Shown in pieces: positions 32,042 through 41,951 of a stretch of 64,000 bases of DNA (position 1 is its first letter; every line of letters begins with the position of its first letter). A program made the position numbers and the translations under genes. The notes below the pieces were generated by a model. The model was not told the origin of the DNA. It ran no database searches and worked only from the letters and a program-made list of their open reading frames with translations. Source of the DNA: Pirellula staleyi DSM 6068 (GTDB taxonomy: Bacteria; Planctomycetota; Planctomycetia; Pirellulales; Pirellulaceae); NCBI GenBank assembly GCA_945875845.1, contig CAMCMB010000018.1, positions 25,852 to 89,851 of the forward strand, written 5' to 3'.

Positions 32042-33106
32042 TTAAGGAGTCGCGGTCAAAGTCGTAACATCCAAATATTTGTACGTGCCGCGGTTCATTT
32101 CCGCTAGCTCTCGAATCCACCCACCGTTGCTTGTCGCTGGGCCGATACTGAATTGAATGGTATGAACGGTCGTACGGGACAGTTCCGCACGTTGCTGGAG
32201 CTGACGCAATTGCGCGGGCGACAAAAACGGATCCTCGGCATCCGTCAGGAAGTACAGGACGTCGGGGACATAGGAGAGTCCGAGCATAAGAGCCGGCATA
32301 TGATTCGTTGCCCCGTCACCGGGCACACCTCTCACAAATCTTTCCGCGCGATTTTTTTCACTATCCGTTGCGAAAATCATTCGTCCTGAGCTGCCGAACG
32401 TGGACATTGGACGCAAGGAGTCGTTGTAAAAAACAATTTGAAACTGATGATATTCGTTCAACGATCTGATGCTATTGAGTAGTTCGCGTTTGGCGGAATT
32501 CAACGGACTAGCTTGATAGACATTCATAGAATCCGAACGATCGAGGACGAAAACGAACGAAGCGCCGGTTCCCTCGGTGCCGAAAAACGAGGTTTTGACT
32601 TTGTTGCCGTTGCCTCGCCCAGGTCCGGTCCCACTGCCCAGCGTGTGGCCGTCACCCGAGAGTCCGGAGCCTAGAGCGCCGTCCAAATTGGAGCCATTCG
32701 CTGTGGACGAATTGTCGGTTCCGATCCATTGCGATAGGAGGTTGTCGACGGAAATAGGGGGCCCGCCTGAGTCATTGACCGAAATAGTAGTAGGCTTTGG
32801 CTTGGCTTTGCTGGCGTTAGCGCCGGCACTTGAGCCACCGGCCAAAAAATACTCGTTCCCTTGATTTGTTTCGTGAACGAGGGCGATCCCGACGGGTCGG
32901 TCCGCTTCGCCAGAAGTCCCACGCGTTTGCGGCCGCGAAAGAATCCCCAACGCAACGAACAAGGTCGTATGTAGGATGCAACTGATCAACCACGCCCGGT
33001 GATCGGACCAAGTTTTTTGTTGAGGCACGAAAATGCTGCGATCGCGACGACCTAAAAAATTAGATTCCGGACCGCCGGTTGATTTTTCGCTCGAAATGTT
33101 TCTCAA
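32042..33106 (-). CDS. Membrane-anchored von Willebrand factor A domain protein
   Basis: The 354-residue protein has one N-terminal transmembrane helix (AWLISCILHTTLFVALGILS). A Gly/Ser/Asn-rich linker (about 90-180) follows, and then a vWA domain: VFVLDRSDSMNVYQASPLNS is the MIDAS first motif in the form DRSDS, and DVLYFLTDAEDPFLSP is the later metal-ligand strand. Such proteins bind partner proteins or polysaccharides in the periplasm; the ligand is unknown. The protein ends soon after the domain, with no further anchor. It is transcribed divergently from the large surface protein at 33423, and a palindrome lies between them at 33171-33206. The start is the ATG before the hydrophilic cytoplasmic part. 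Confidence 0.82.
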   Translation of the reverse strand: MRNISSEKSTGGPESNFLGRRDRSIFVPQQKTWSDHRAWLISCILHTTLFVALGILSRPQTRGTSGEADRPVGIALVHETNQGNEYFLAGGSSAGANASKAKPKPTTISVNDSGGPPISVDNLLSQWIGTDNSSTANGSNLDGALGSGLSGDGHTLGSGTGPGRGNGNKVKTSFFGTEGTGASFVFVLDRSDSMNVYQASPLNSAKRELLNSIRSLNEYHQFQIVFYNDSLRPMSTFGSSGRMIFATDSEKNRAERFVRGVPGDGATNHMPALMLGLSYVPDVLYFLTDAEDPFLSPAQLRQLQQRAELSRTTVHTIQFSIGPATSNGGWIRELAEMNRGTYKYLDVTTLTATP

Positions 33107-33170
33107 GGCACGAATTCAAGAAAATCTTGGTATGGAATAGAAACCCAAATCTCCGTCTAGACCCTTTTTC

Positions 33171-33206
33171 GGGCGCATTTGTACCAGTTCTAACAAAAAT
33201 GCGCCC
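33171..33206. promoter_or_regulatory. Palindrome in the divergent intergenic region
   Basis: GGGCGCATTT (33171-33180) and AAATGCGCCC (ending 33206) form a perfect 10-base stem with a 16-base loop between two divergent starts (33106 and 33423). No T-run follows on either strand, so a binding site or transcript hairpin is more likely than a terminator. Function is inferred from position. Confidence 0.45.
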
Positions 33207-33255
33207 TAATTGGAACTTTGACTCGCCACTCCTATCCTACTAGTGCAAGGTTTTG

Positions 33256-33283
33256 TTGACACGAACGGTGTCGTAATTAGGAT
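33256..33283 (+). promoter_or_regulatory. Candidate sigma-70 type promoter for the surface protein
   Basis: TTGACA at 33256-33261 and TAGGAT at 33278-33283 are spaced by 16 bases, about 140 bases before the start codon at 33423. Nothing else in the 33107-33422 gap looks as good. Chance is not excluded. Confidence 0.4.
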
Positions 33284-33422
33284 TGAACCAGGAGTTCGAA
33301 ACCCTTTTCGATCGCTGTATTCGAGACAGTAGGCTAGCAAGGATCATTTTTGCAATCCGAACCGTCCTCAAATATGCTTCGCTCCTGGATTTAGCACCTT
33401 TTCTTTTACTGCTGGGTAAGTC

Positions 33423-36400
33423 ATGGCTAAGGAACGTCAGTTCGGCGCACAATCTCGACGAAAAAAGGTACTTCGTGGAGATCAAATTTCGAAACGTCGG
33501 ATGTTTCTGGAGAGTCTGGAAGACCGTCGCTTGATGACGGTAAATCCGGATGTGAACGGATGGTATTATCCGCCCATTGGCAAATTCACGGCGGACAACA
33601 CGGTCAGCATCGGGCCGGCAGAATACGCGCGACGGTCAGCCCTGCAGTATGGTACCGGGACCCCTGGTAATACGCGTTCGGGCGGTGAAAACGGTTCGCC
33701 CTTCAACACGTCCGAGATAGAGCCTAATGGGGTTCCGCGTCAGGCCCAACTGATTCCGCTTGGAACACTGCCAAGCAATTTTTCCATTGCGAATATCTCT
33801 GGACTCTTGTCCACGGTTGTTTCGACCAATACCTATGACGAAGACTATTTTGCAGTTGACCTGCGTGCGGGCGACATTTTGGAGGCGGCCCTGTCGGGTA
33901 GCGGGTTTGGTGTCTACGACGTGTCACTCACGGATTCCACCGGGTCTGAGCTGATCGGAAGCAGATCGAATACGTCAACTCCATTCCCGATTACTTCACC
34001 GCTTTATAATGTGCCCGGCAGTGTGACCTTTGCCCAAGTCATCCCTGCGACGGGTAGGTATTATGTTCGCGTTGCGGATGGAGCAGGCGCTTACTCGCTA
34101 AAGTTGCGAGCATTTAGAAATACGATTGAGAGCGAGCCGGTTGGGACCAAGCAGATTATTTTCCTCGACTTCAACGGCCAGACGTTCAATGCAGGTGTTT
34201 TTGGTGTGCCCATCACCGTACGTATACCTTCGTTGATGGATACCGTTGAGCAATACGGATTCCTTAGGAGCGACGAAAATGCGATTATTGATGGGATCAT
34301 TGCCGGCATCAAGGAAAACTACCAAGGAACGTTGCCTGGCTCAGGTACCAATGGATACTTCTCCGCAGATGGACGCCCCGGTAGTTTTGACATCGAATTC
34401 CAAAATAGTCGCGATCATGCCGATCCATGGGCGAATAAGAATGTTTCACGCGTGATTATTGGTGGTGGCTTTAATGAGTTTCCGATCCCCGTACGCGGTA
34501 TTGCACAGAGCATTGACGTTGGTAATTTCAGTCGTACAGAAACGGCTGTCGTACTGCCCGAGGCCTTCTTCCTGCCAGGCGATGATGTTCGCACTATACC
34601 GCGATCGGCAACCAGATCCGTACTCGATGTGTTTGCGAAAGCGATCTCAGCAACCATTAGTCACGAGATGGGGCATTACTTGGGTGCTTTCCATCACGAG
34701 AACAGCAACACCGTTTTGTCCCTAATGGATTCGGGTGGGCTTCCTCTCGCAACGACGAGGGTTGGTGTCGGCGTCGATGGCATTTTTGGAACCCCGGACG
34801 ATATCGATATTGATTTTGTGAAAGATCGCTACGCGATCATCGAGGGATTTACCGGCAGAACCGATCATGCGATTGATATGGCATATAGTTTGGGGACGGG
34901 CATGGTTGGCTCGATGGTTACGGGTAACGTGTACAACGATCGCAATCGGAACGGACGCCAGGATAGTGGCGACGAAGGACTTTACGACTGGGTCGTTTAT
35001 GCGGACATCAACGGTAACAACATTCAAGATGCCGGTGACACAGCCACATTGACACGAGCCAACGGATCCTTTTCGCTGGCTATTCCTTCTGGAACGTTCA
35101 ATGTTCGCGCTGTTTCCCAAACCAACTGGGTAGTCACAGCCCCAACGGGTGGAGTCGCGCGAGTAACCGCTGGCGGAATAGCCAACTTTGGCTTCAGTCT
35201 TCCAGCGAGTGGAGTCACTGGTTTCAAATGGCTAGACATCAATGGGGATGGAATTCGTGACTCGAACGAACCAGGCCTCGCTGGAGTTTACATTTACCTG
35301 GATCTTGACGGCGATCAACGTCCCGATTTGGGTGAGCCTGCCAGTATTACCAATGCCGATGGCTCGTACACACTAACTCCGTCAACACCTGGTACATACG
35401 CGATTCGCGAGGTCGTTGAATCCGGCTACATTCAGACTTATCCGTCCGCTGGCCAACACATTGTAACTTATGATGGAACGAACCCGCTCCGCGGTTATAA
35501 CTTCGGCAACAATGAGTCATCCGATTGGGGTGATGCTCCCGCTCCCTATGCAACGACGCGAGCTTCCAATGGTGCATCGCACGGTTTAACAGCAGGACTG
35601 CGTCTTGGTGTTAACATTGATTCCGAGCAGGATGGTCAACCATCGGCGACCGCCAACGGGGATGATATTGCTGGCATCATCGGTGGCACGGGTCAAGTCA
35701 TCGACGATGAAGACGGTGTTGTCATCCTTGCACCCATCGTACGAGGAGACGGCTCCAACATTATTCAGGTCCGCGTTACCAATACAATCGGAACGCCCAG
35801 TTACCTCCAAGGCTGGATCGATTTCAACGGGAATGGTCTTTGGGGCGACGTTGCGAATGAGCACATCGCAAACAACGTCTTGGTCGTCAATGGTTTAAAC
35901 AACGTTACCTTCGCAGCACCTTCGACGGCGGTCAATCAGACGTTTGCTCGATTCCGATTGTCTCAAGATCAAAACCTGACTCCGACTGGCAAATCCAAAA
36001 CAGGCGAAGTGGAAGATTATGCGTTTAGCATCGTCGATGGCCCTCGATCTCTCTTGCAACCGGATTCGTATACCGTTGCACGCAATAGCCAACTGAACCC
36101 AATGGATGTCCTGGTAAACGACTTCGTATTGCCAAACGATCCGTGGACGATTACCAGTGTAAGTCTCGGAATCAATGGTGGTCGTGTTGTTATCGATGCG
36201 GATGGCAAAGCCGTCAAGTACACGCCGCCTCTCAGCTTTGTTGGACGAGACGAATTCACGTATACGACGACGAGTCAATCTGGCCGACGCGAAACTGCGA
36301 CCGTCACGGTGACTGTAGCACTCCAGTTTGTCGATCCCGTTGCAGTAGACGATTCTTTTGATGTACCAACCAATGCCATCGGATTCCCGTTGAGTGTGCT

Positions 36401-38504
36401 TGCCAATGACGTTGAAGGTCGTGGTGGGGCACTCATTGTTTCTAGTGTCACTGATCCGGACAAAGGCGGATCGGTAACCATTGGGTCTGGCGGACAGAGT
36501 ATTCGATACACACCAGCCCGCGGATTCGGCGGCACTGAGCAGTTCAGCTATACTGCAACCGATGCAACCGGCAAGACAACGACAGCCAGGATTACGGTTC
36601 ACACACTTCAAGGTGCACGAGCCGACGATGAAGTGGAATTTAGTTTCCAATTTCTAGACAGTGCAAACCAGCCAATCACCGAAGTACGCCAAGGTGAGAC
36701 CTTTAAGGTGGTTGTTTATGTCGACGACCTACGTCCTGAAAAAGCTGCGGCGGAAATTCCTCCGCGAAACGTGACCGATCCGGGCGTGTATTCTGCCTAC
36801 CTCGATGTGCTTTACTCTTCAGGTTTAGTCACACCCAATGCACCAAAAACTGGCAGCAATCTGGATTTTGCGGCAACATTCGTAGCACCCTATCAAACCG
36901 GTATCAATGGAACTGCCAAGACACCCGGTATTATCGATGAATTGGGCGCTTTCGTCGGCTCGGTCGCCTCGTTCAATAAACCAAACCCAGTTCCCGTTGT
37001 CGTCTTGGAGTTTACTGCGTCGTCAGCCGGAATTGCTGAGTTTGTAGGAGATCCTGCTGACCGGCTTCCGAGTTCGGAAGTGACGTTCTACAACACGCCA
37101 ACCACACGTGTTCTAAATGAACAAATTCGCTTCGGACGGGCTACCTTGGAAATCGTTCCAAGTGGAGTCGATTTCCCCTTTGCCGTGGATGACACTCGAT
37201 TCAATATCGCTCCGGGAACCACCTTCAACATTGACGTTTTGACCAACGATGTTCGGGGGACACAACCACCTATCCGGATCACTTCGGTTACGCAACCCTC
37301 CAATGGTCAAACAACGATCAACCGAAATAGCCAAGGAGATGACACAATCAGTTATGTCTCCAATTCCAACTTTTTCGGATTGGAGCAGTTCAGATACACC
37401 ATCACAGATAGCCGCGGATTCATTTCAACCGCAACCGTTAGCTTGCACGTCGGAGCTGGCACCGCAGACGATTTCATTAAACTGCGACTTGATACGACGG
37501 ATCTTTCGGGTCTTCCCATCGACCAAATCATCGTTGGACAACAGTTCCAATTGCGTGGATACGTCCAGGACTTACGCACAGCGGCAGTCAAGCCAGGGGT
37601 GTTTGCTGCGTTCCAAGATATTCTCTACGACAAGGGATTAGTATCGGTTAACGCCAGCACGGACCCAGCCGGTCTAGGATTCCAAGTCGTTTTCGATCCC
37701 GCTTACAGCAATGGCAGGTCAGGTGATATTCGCATTCCTGGTCTCATCAACGAAATCGGTTCGGTACAAACCAGCAGCAGCGATCCAACCGGATTGGGCG
37801 AAAAGTTGCAGTTCACCATTACTTTAACCGCACGCAATACAGGAACAGCAAACTTCCTCGGCGATCCTGCGGATATCAGGCCCTTTCACGATAGCTTGGT
37901 GTTCGAGCCAACCACTCCATTGACCTACAGTCAAATCCGTTACTTGTCTGACTCGATCCGAATCGTGTCGGCTACGGGTGGCGGCGGCTCGAGCGGAGGA
38001 GAAGGGAATACAAATCTCACCAATGCATACGACGTGAACAATGACGGATACGTGTCTCCGATCGACGTCTTGATTCTCGTGAACTCGATGAACACGGGTT
38101 CCGGCGGACTTTTGAGTTCCCCGACAACTGGCGGCGCGAGCGGAGAAGGCGGCTCAGGAAGATATTTCTTGGATGTGAACCGCGATAATTACCTATCACC
38201 TTTGGACGCTCTGGCAGTTATCAATTACTTGAACAATCGCAGTAATGTGGCTGGCGGAGAGGGCGAAGCAGCACCTTCCGTTACCTCAAACTCAACTCCC
38301 TTGAAAACGGAATTGGTCGATGTGCCATTTACCAAGAAGCGAGCCAACACACCCTTTGACAGTTCGGTTTACGGGCCATTGCCATCATCGCGTGATTTTG
38401 ACAAAGTATTGGCAGTGAACGATGACTTATCCGCGGAATCCGAAAGCGGCGATGAATTGGATTTCTTGGATGGTCTCGCTGCAGACGTGTTTCGCAATTC
38501 CTAA
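33423..38504 (+). CDS. Giant exported multidomain surface protein with dockerin and cohesin-like repeats
   Basis: This 1693-residue protein starts with a basic stretch and ESLEDRRLM (about residues 30-38), a motif found at the head of many planctomycete exported giants. A pre-peptidase-type domain follows (about 105-230, DYFAVDLRAGDILEAALSGS). Then comes a metallopeptidase-like motif HEMGHYLGAFHHE at about 414, in the form HExxHxxGxxH, and two SdrD-type B domains (from about 499 and 598; VYNDRNRNGRQDSGDEGLYD, FKWLDINGDGIRDSNEPGLA). A GEVEDY module ends near 866. Three Ig-like domains start near 880, 976 and 1256. Two repeated cohesin-like segments lie at about 1070-1245 and 1350-1515. The C-terminus has a dockerin-like EF pair, DVNNDGYVSPIDVLILVN and DVNRDNYLSPLDALAVIN. 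It is a cell-surface or secreted protein, perhaps for adhesion or polysaccharide binding. The protease motif may be active. Confidence 0.85.
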   Translation: MAKERQFGAQSRRKKVLRGDQISKRRMFLESLEDRRLMTVNPDVNGWYYPPIGKFTADNTVSIGPAEYARRSALQYGTGTPGNTRSGGENGSPFNTSEIEPNGVPRQAQLIPLGTLPSNFSIANISGLLSTVVSTNTYDEDYFAVDLRAGDILEAALSGSGFGVYDVSLTDSTGSELIGSRSNTSTPFPITSPLYNVPGSVTFAQVIPATGRYYVRVADGAGAYSLKLRAFRNTIESEPVGTKQIIFLDFNGQTFNAGVFGVPITVRIPSLMDTVEQYGFLRSDENAIIDGIIAGIKENYQGTLPGSGTNGYFSADGRPGSFDIEFQNSRDHADPWANKNVSRVIIGGGFNEFPIPVRGIAQSIDVGNFSRTETAVVLPEAFFLPGDDVRTIPRSATRSVLDVFAKAISATISHEMGHYLGAFHHENSNTVLSLMDSGGLPLATTRVGVGVDGIFGTPDDIDIDFVKDRYAIIEGFTGRTDHAIDMAYSLGTGMVGSMVTGNVYNDRNRNGRQDSGDEGLYDWVVYADINGNNIQDAGDTATLTRANGSFSLAIPSGTFNVRAVSQTNWVVTAPTGGVARVTAGGIANFGFSLPASGVTGFKWLDINGDGIRDSNEPGLAGVYIYLDLDGDQRPDLGEPASITNADGSYTLTPSTPGTYAIREVVESGYIQTYPSAGQHIVTYDGTNPLRGYNFGNNESSDWGDAPAPYATTRASNGASHGLTAGLRLGVNIDSEQDGQPSATANGDDIAGIIGGTGQVIDDEDGVVILAPIVRGDGSNIIQVRVTNTIGTPSYLQGWIDFNGNGLWGDVANEHIANNVLVVNGLNNVTFAAPSTAVNQTFARFRLSQDQNLTPTGKSKTGEVEDYAFSIVDGPRSLLQPDSYTVARNSQLNPMDVLVNDFVLPNDPWTITSVSLGINGGRVVIDADGKAVKYTPPLSFVGRDEFTYTTTSQSGRRETATVTVTVALQFVDPVAVDDSFDVPTNAIGFPLSVLANDVEGRGGALIVSSVTDPDKGGSVTIGSGGQSIRYTPARGFGGTEQFSYTATDATGKTTTARITVHTLQGARADDEVEFSFQFLDSANQPITEVRQGETFKVVVYVDDLRPEKAAAEIPPRNVTDPGVYSAYLDVLYSSGLVTPNAPKTGSNLDFAATFVAPYQTGINGTAKTPGIIDELGAFVGSVASFNKPNPVPVVVLEFTASSAGIAEFVGDPADRLPSSEVTFYNTPTTRVLNEQIRFGRATLEIVPSGVDFPFAVDDTRFNIAPGTTFNIDVLTNDVRGTQPPIRITSVTQPSNGQTTINRNSQGDDTISYVSNSNFFGLEQFRYTITDSRGFISTATVSLHVGAGTADDFIKLRLDTTDLSGLPIDQIIVGQQFQLRGYVQDLRTAAVKPGVFAAFQDILYDKGLVSVNASTDPAGLGFQVVFDPAYSNGRSGDIRIPGLINEIGSVQTSSSDPTGLGEKLQFTITLTARNTGTANFLGDPADIRPFHDSLVFEPTTPLTYSQIRYLSDSIRIVSATGGGGSSGGEGNTNLTNAYDVNNDGYVSPIDVLILVNSMNTGSGGLLSSPTTGGASGEGGSGRYFLDVNRDNYLSPLDALAVINYLNNRSNVAGGEGEAAPSVTSNSTPLKTELVDVPFTKKRANTPFDSSVYGPLPSSRDFDKVLAVNDDLSAESESGDELDFLDGLAADVFRNS

Positions 38505-38543
38505 GGATTTGAGTAACTCAGTCCCATAATTTAGAATTGTCAG

Positions 38544-38575
38544 AGAGGTCGACCGACAGGTCGACCTCTTTTTTT
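38544..38575 (+). terminator. Strong intrinsic terminator of the surface protein gene
   Basis: AGAGGTCGACC (38544-38554) pairs perfectly with GGTCGACCTCT (38559-38569) around GACA, and T's run on to 38575. It lies 40 bases after the stop at 38504 and reads in the same direction. Confidence 0.93.
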
Positions 38576-38634
38576 ATGGATCTTCCGCAGAATCGGTGGG
38601 TAAAAAACACTTGATATAGCTACGCTTCACCGTT

Positions 38635-39150
38635 CTAGAACCCAAAATCCTGTAGCCACTTCCTTTTCTCTTCGTCGCTCAGTTCGCGTTGCTTGATATC
38701 CGGATCCGGATTGGCTGCTGCGTCGTCTTTCGTCTCGCGTTGTCTTCGCTGGCGGTCGAACTGCTCGTCGAGCCATTCATCGCTATCAAGCACTTTTGCC
38801 CCCCTCGCGATGGCTTTTTTGTGGATTGCATGATCGGAGGAGACCACCGTGAGACGTTTTGGAGTCGGATGCTTTCGAATCTCCAGTTGGATCAATTCGT
38901 CGGCCGAATCCCAGTCGCGAGCAAAAACGATTTGAATGCCATGATGCACGTATCTGTCAGGCAAACCTGGCGGCGCTTCCTTGGCGTCGAACACGATCAT
39001 CGTCCCGACTCGCTCGGAGTCGTCGATTAGTTCGAACAGCAATTCCATCAGGCGACCTCGGGCCGCTCGCAGCGCATTGTCACCTTGCAATCCTCTTTCG
39101 ATGACGATGCTTTGAAACAACAAATTGTAGCCGTCGATGAGCAACCGCAT
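38635..39150 (-). CDS. NYN-domain (YacP-like) predicted RNA-processing nuclease
   Basis: The 171-residue protein has the PIN-like NYN fold of YacP: RLLIDGYNLLFQS at the start carries the first acidic residue, GTMIVFDAKEAPPGLPD the second, and VVSSDHAIHKKAIARGAKVL the third, matching the catalytic acids of the PIN family. A lysine- and arginine-rich tail follows. Homologues act on ribosomal or messenger RNA; in Bacillus, YacP (Rae1) cuts mRNA at the ribosome. The APC permease gene ends 10 bases upstream on the same strand, so this gene is last in that order. A stable terminator for the convergent surface gene separates it from 38504. Confidence 0.82.
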   Translation of the reverse strand: MRLLIDGYNLLFQSIVIERGLQGDNALRAARGRLMELLFELIDDSERVGTMIVFDAKEAPPGLPDRYVHHGIQIVFARDWDSADELIQLEIRKHPTPKRLTVVSSDHAIHKKAIARGAKVLDSDEWLDEQFDRQRRQRETKDDAAANPDPDIKQRELSDEEKRKWLQDFGF

Positions 39151-39159
39151 CTTGTATGA

Positions 39160-40845
39160 TTACTCGTTAAGCCGAAGGCGACTTCGTCGATAACCGTACA
39201 CAAAATAAACAACGAGTCCAATTACGCACCAGACGCCAAATCTCAGCCAATTCAAATGTCCTATCCCTGCGATCAAATACAGATTGGTAATGACGCCCAA
39301 GACAGGAATCAAGGACCAACGTCGAAGCCATGTCATGGCCGCGAGCCATACAAAGACGGCGTAGAATACGAAATAAGGGATCTTTTCCGCAGACCAATCT
39401 CGTGTTAGGTCATGATTCAAAGGCATAGCGCGCATGAAATAGCTGTAAATCGCCAACAGCGAGACGACTATGTACTTGCCATCAAAATAGGGTACGCGAA
39501 AACCAGGTGCTTCGCTTCCATGCTCTCGATCAGTTGCGTTCAAGGCTAAAATTCCACCAGATACCAACACAAACGCAAAGAGGGTTCCGAGTGCCGATAA
39601 GTCCGTGACCAATTGTGAGTTGAGAAAAACGATTGGCAACGCAACGGCGAAACCAGTCACTACCGTCGAGAATGAGGGTGTTTTGAACTTGGGATGAATC
39701 TTTGCAAATCGCTTAGGCAACAACCCGTCGCGAGCCATGCTCATGAAGATCCGAGGTTGCCCAAGTTGAAAGACAAGAAAAACACTGGCCATCGCTACGA
39801 CAGCACTCAAGGAAATGATACCGGATAGCCAATTTAAATTGTGTTTCGTGAAGACAACGGCCAAGGGGTCGTCCACTCTCAATTCCGCATAACTGACCAT
39901 ACCCGTCAATACGAACGCAAGAATAATGTAGAGCACCGTGCAAATTGCCAAAGTCAGCATAGTGGCACGGGGTAAGTCTCTCCTCGGGTTCTTGCATTCC
40001 TCCGCCGTCGTCGAAATGGCATCGAATCCGATGTACGTAAAAAAGACAGCCGCGATGCCTTGCAGCACTCCCGTTGCACCGTTCGGGGCAAACGGGACCC
40101 AGTTTTCGGGAGAAACATAAAAAGCACCGATGACAATGACCCCGATAACGACAGACAGTTTTAGAAACACCATGGCGTTGCTAACCATCTTGGATTCATG
40201 AATTCCGATGTAGACGAGCGCGGTGATAACCAGATTGAGAGCAAGCGCGGGCAAGTCGACGATGATGCGTAATCCGCCAACAACAGGAGCGCTGTTCCAT
40301 ATGGAAATGAGCTTTGTATCCGTCGCTTGTAGGTCGCCCGTTTTGCCGATTGCCTGGGAGCACGAGTAATAGTCGTTCTGAAGCCAGTCGGGTAATGGGA
40401 GGCCTATTCCGTTAAGAATATTGGAGAAATAGTCGGACCAGGAAAACGCAACGACGCTGTTCCCGATCCCATACTCCATCAATAGATTCCAACCGATGAG
40501 CCAAGCAATCAACTCCCCAAAGACGACATACGAGTAGGTGTAAGCACTGCCGCTGACAGGTATACGGGAAGCAAATTCGGAGTAACACAAGGCCGAGAAT
40601 AAACAGGCGACAGCCGTCAGCAAAAACAGAATGGCAACCGCTGGTCCACCATCCGCTGCTGCCCGCCCGAGCGTTGAGAAAATTCCTGCTCCAACGACGG
40701 CCGCAATCCCAAAGCATGTCAAGTCGAGGAGATTGAGGCTTTTGTGGAGTGAGTGTCCCTTCGATTCGCGATCGTCCGCTTCATCATGCAGTCGCTTGAT
40801 ACTCTTTTTTTGTAAAACACGATCCCAAATGGTTCCAATACCCAT
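39160..40845 (-). CDS. Amino acid permease, APC superfamily (CAT-like)
   Basis: The 561-residue protein has about 14 membrane segments. The first bears LDLTCFGIAAVVGAGIFSTL, the conserved TM1 unwound segment that binds substrate in APC transporters, and AAVFFTYIGFDAISTTAEEC is the TM6 block with the family signature FDAISTTAEE. CAT proteins have this order and length and move cationic amino acids. The specificity is inferred from the family only. The ending FVYGYRRSRLRLNE is a basic cytoplasmic tail. It lies upstream of the NYN gene by 10 bases. A TCC-loop palindrome (40894-40910) lies before its start. Confidence 0.87.
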   Translation of the reverse strand: MGIGTIWDRVLQKKSIKRLHDEADDRESKGHSLHKSLNLLDLTCFGIAAVVGAGIFSTLGRAAADGGPAVAILFLLTAVACLFSALCYSEFASRIPVSGSAYTYSYVVFGELIAWLIGWNLLMEYGIGNSVVAFSWSDYFSNILNGIGLPLPDWLQNDYYSCSQAIGKTGDLQATDTKLISIWNSAPVVGGLRIIVDLPALALNLVITALVYIGIHESKMVSNAMVFLKLSVVIGVIVIGAFYVSPENWVPFAPNGATGVLQGIAAVFFTYIGFDAISTTAEECKNPRRDLPRATMLTLAICTVLYIILAFVLTGMVSYAELRVDDPLAVVFTKHNLNWLSGIISLSAVVAMASVFLVFQLGQPRIFMSMARDGLLPKRFAKIHPKFKTPSFSTVVTGFAVALPIVFLNSQLVTDLSALGTLFAFVLVSGGILALNATDREHGSEAPGFRVPYFDGKYIVVSLLAIYSYFMRAMPLNHDLTRDWSAEKIPYFVFYAVFVWLAAMTWLRRWSLIPVLGVITNLYLIAGIGHLNWLRFGVWCVIGLVVYFVYGYRRSRLRLNE

Positions 40846-40892
40846 ACGCTAGTCCCCTTTTTGTCACACGACCGAAAGTCGCAGATTAGTTG

Positions 40893-40915
40893 AACGACGC
40901 TCCGCGTCGTTTTTT
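40893..40915 (+). repeat. TCC-loop palindrome with T-run
   Basis: ACGACGC, TCC, GCGTCGT, then T's to 40915. It looks like a terminator reading on the plus strand, but no plus-strand gene lies upstream for 2 kb. On the minus strand, where genes exist on both sides, no T-run follows. Better read as a dispersed mini-palindrome. Confidence 0.5.
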
Positions 40916-41010
40916 ATTGATTGGTCGCTGTCCAGCAATGCTTATGTGGGATGGGTTACTAATCTGGCGTTTTCAGCTTGGCTGGCAAGCTATGCAACTA
41001 ATGGATCGAC

Positions 41011-41880
41011 CTATCCTTTGGCGGAGCGTCGAGAGGATACGATCGCAAAGCTGGTAAAGATTATCAAGGCAACCCACACCAATGCAAAGCCGGTTGCCCT
41101 CCCCATTGTCACTTTTTCCCCAAATAACAAGACTCCAATGGCAAATTGCATCGAAGGTGCAATGTATTGGAGCATTCCCATCGCTACCATTGGAACATTT
41201 TTAGCCGCAGCCGCAAACAACACTAAAGGCAACGTCGTGATCGGGCCACCTAGCACCAGCAACATCCATGTCGTACCTGCTCGGGGTTCAAGCGACTGAT
41301 TTGTGTAGGAAAAATACCACAGAGCCAATAGGGAAAGAGGGGCCAAAATCGCCGTCTCCATTCCAAGACCCGCAACTGCCGGCATGGTCGTCTTTTTCTT
41401 GACCGCTGCGTAGAGCGAAAACGACGTTGCAAGAGTCAACGCGATCCACGGAAAATCCCCTGTTTGCAAGGTCATCACGGCAACACCGACTATCGCGATC
41501 GAGACCGCTAGCCATTGAATCCCATGCAGTCTTTCTTGAAACAAGAGTACACCGAGAACGACATTGAGCATCGGGTTGATAAAGTATCCAAGACTGCTTT
41601 CAATCACGTACCCATTCTGCACGGCCCAAATGAAAATAAGCCAATTCACGCTGATCAACGAAGCAGCTATAAAGCATAGTATTAACCGTCTGGAGTCCTT
41701 GAGCACCGCTTGGATACTAGGCCATTGCTGACTCAAACTGATACAAATGAGCAAAGTCAGCAACGACCAGACGATCCGATGGCAAATGATTTCAAACGAA
41801 TTAACACTTGGTAGCAGCTTCCAGTAAAGCGGAAAGATGCCCCAGAGAACGTAAGCCAAAAAGGCTTGTAGATAATTCAA
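41011..41880 (-). CDS. rarD: EamA-family transporter, RarD-like
   Basis: The 289-residue protein has ten predicted helices of the drug/metabolite transporter type. AFLAYVLWGIFPLYWKLLPS at the start is the RarD opening, and SLGYFINPMLNVVLGVLLFQ near residue 95 is the classic conserved EamA segment, repeated in weaker form as LQYIAPSMQFAIGVLLFGEK in the second half. RarD proteins are predicted permeases; the substrate is unknown. The length is normal and both EamA repeats are complete. It lies upstream of the APC permease with a 165-base gap and 71 bases after the Fae homologue, on the same strand; no functional link is evident. Confidence 0.87.
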   Translation of the reverse strand: MNYLQAFLAYVLWGIFPLYWKLLPSVNSFEIICHRIVWSLLTLLICISLSQQWPSIQAVLKDSRRLILCFIAASLISVNWLIFIWAVQNGYVIESSLGYFINPMLNVVLGVLLFQERLHGIQWLAVSIAIVGVAVMTLQTGDFPWIALTLATSFSLYAAVKKKTTMPAVAGLGMETAILAPLSLLALWYFSYTNQSLEPRAGTTWMLLVLGGPITTLPLVLFAAAAKNVPMVAMGMLQYIAPSMQFAIGVLLFGEKVTMGRATGFALVWVALIIFTSFAIVSSRRSAKG

Positions 41881-41951
41881 TCGCCCCTGCTTTCGATGGG
41901 TGTGAGTACTTCCGTCGTTGGGCGTTTTCTCGCCATATGGAACCTACGTGA

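Noticed and set aside
40893..40915. Intrinsic terminator at 40893
   Set aside because: The T-run is on the plus strand, where no gene ends within 2 kb; it fits better as a mini-palindrome.
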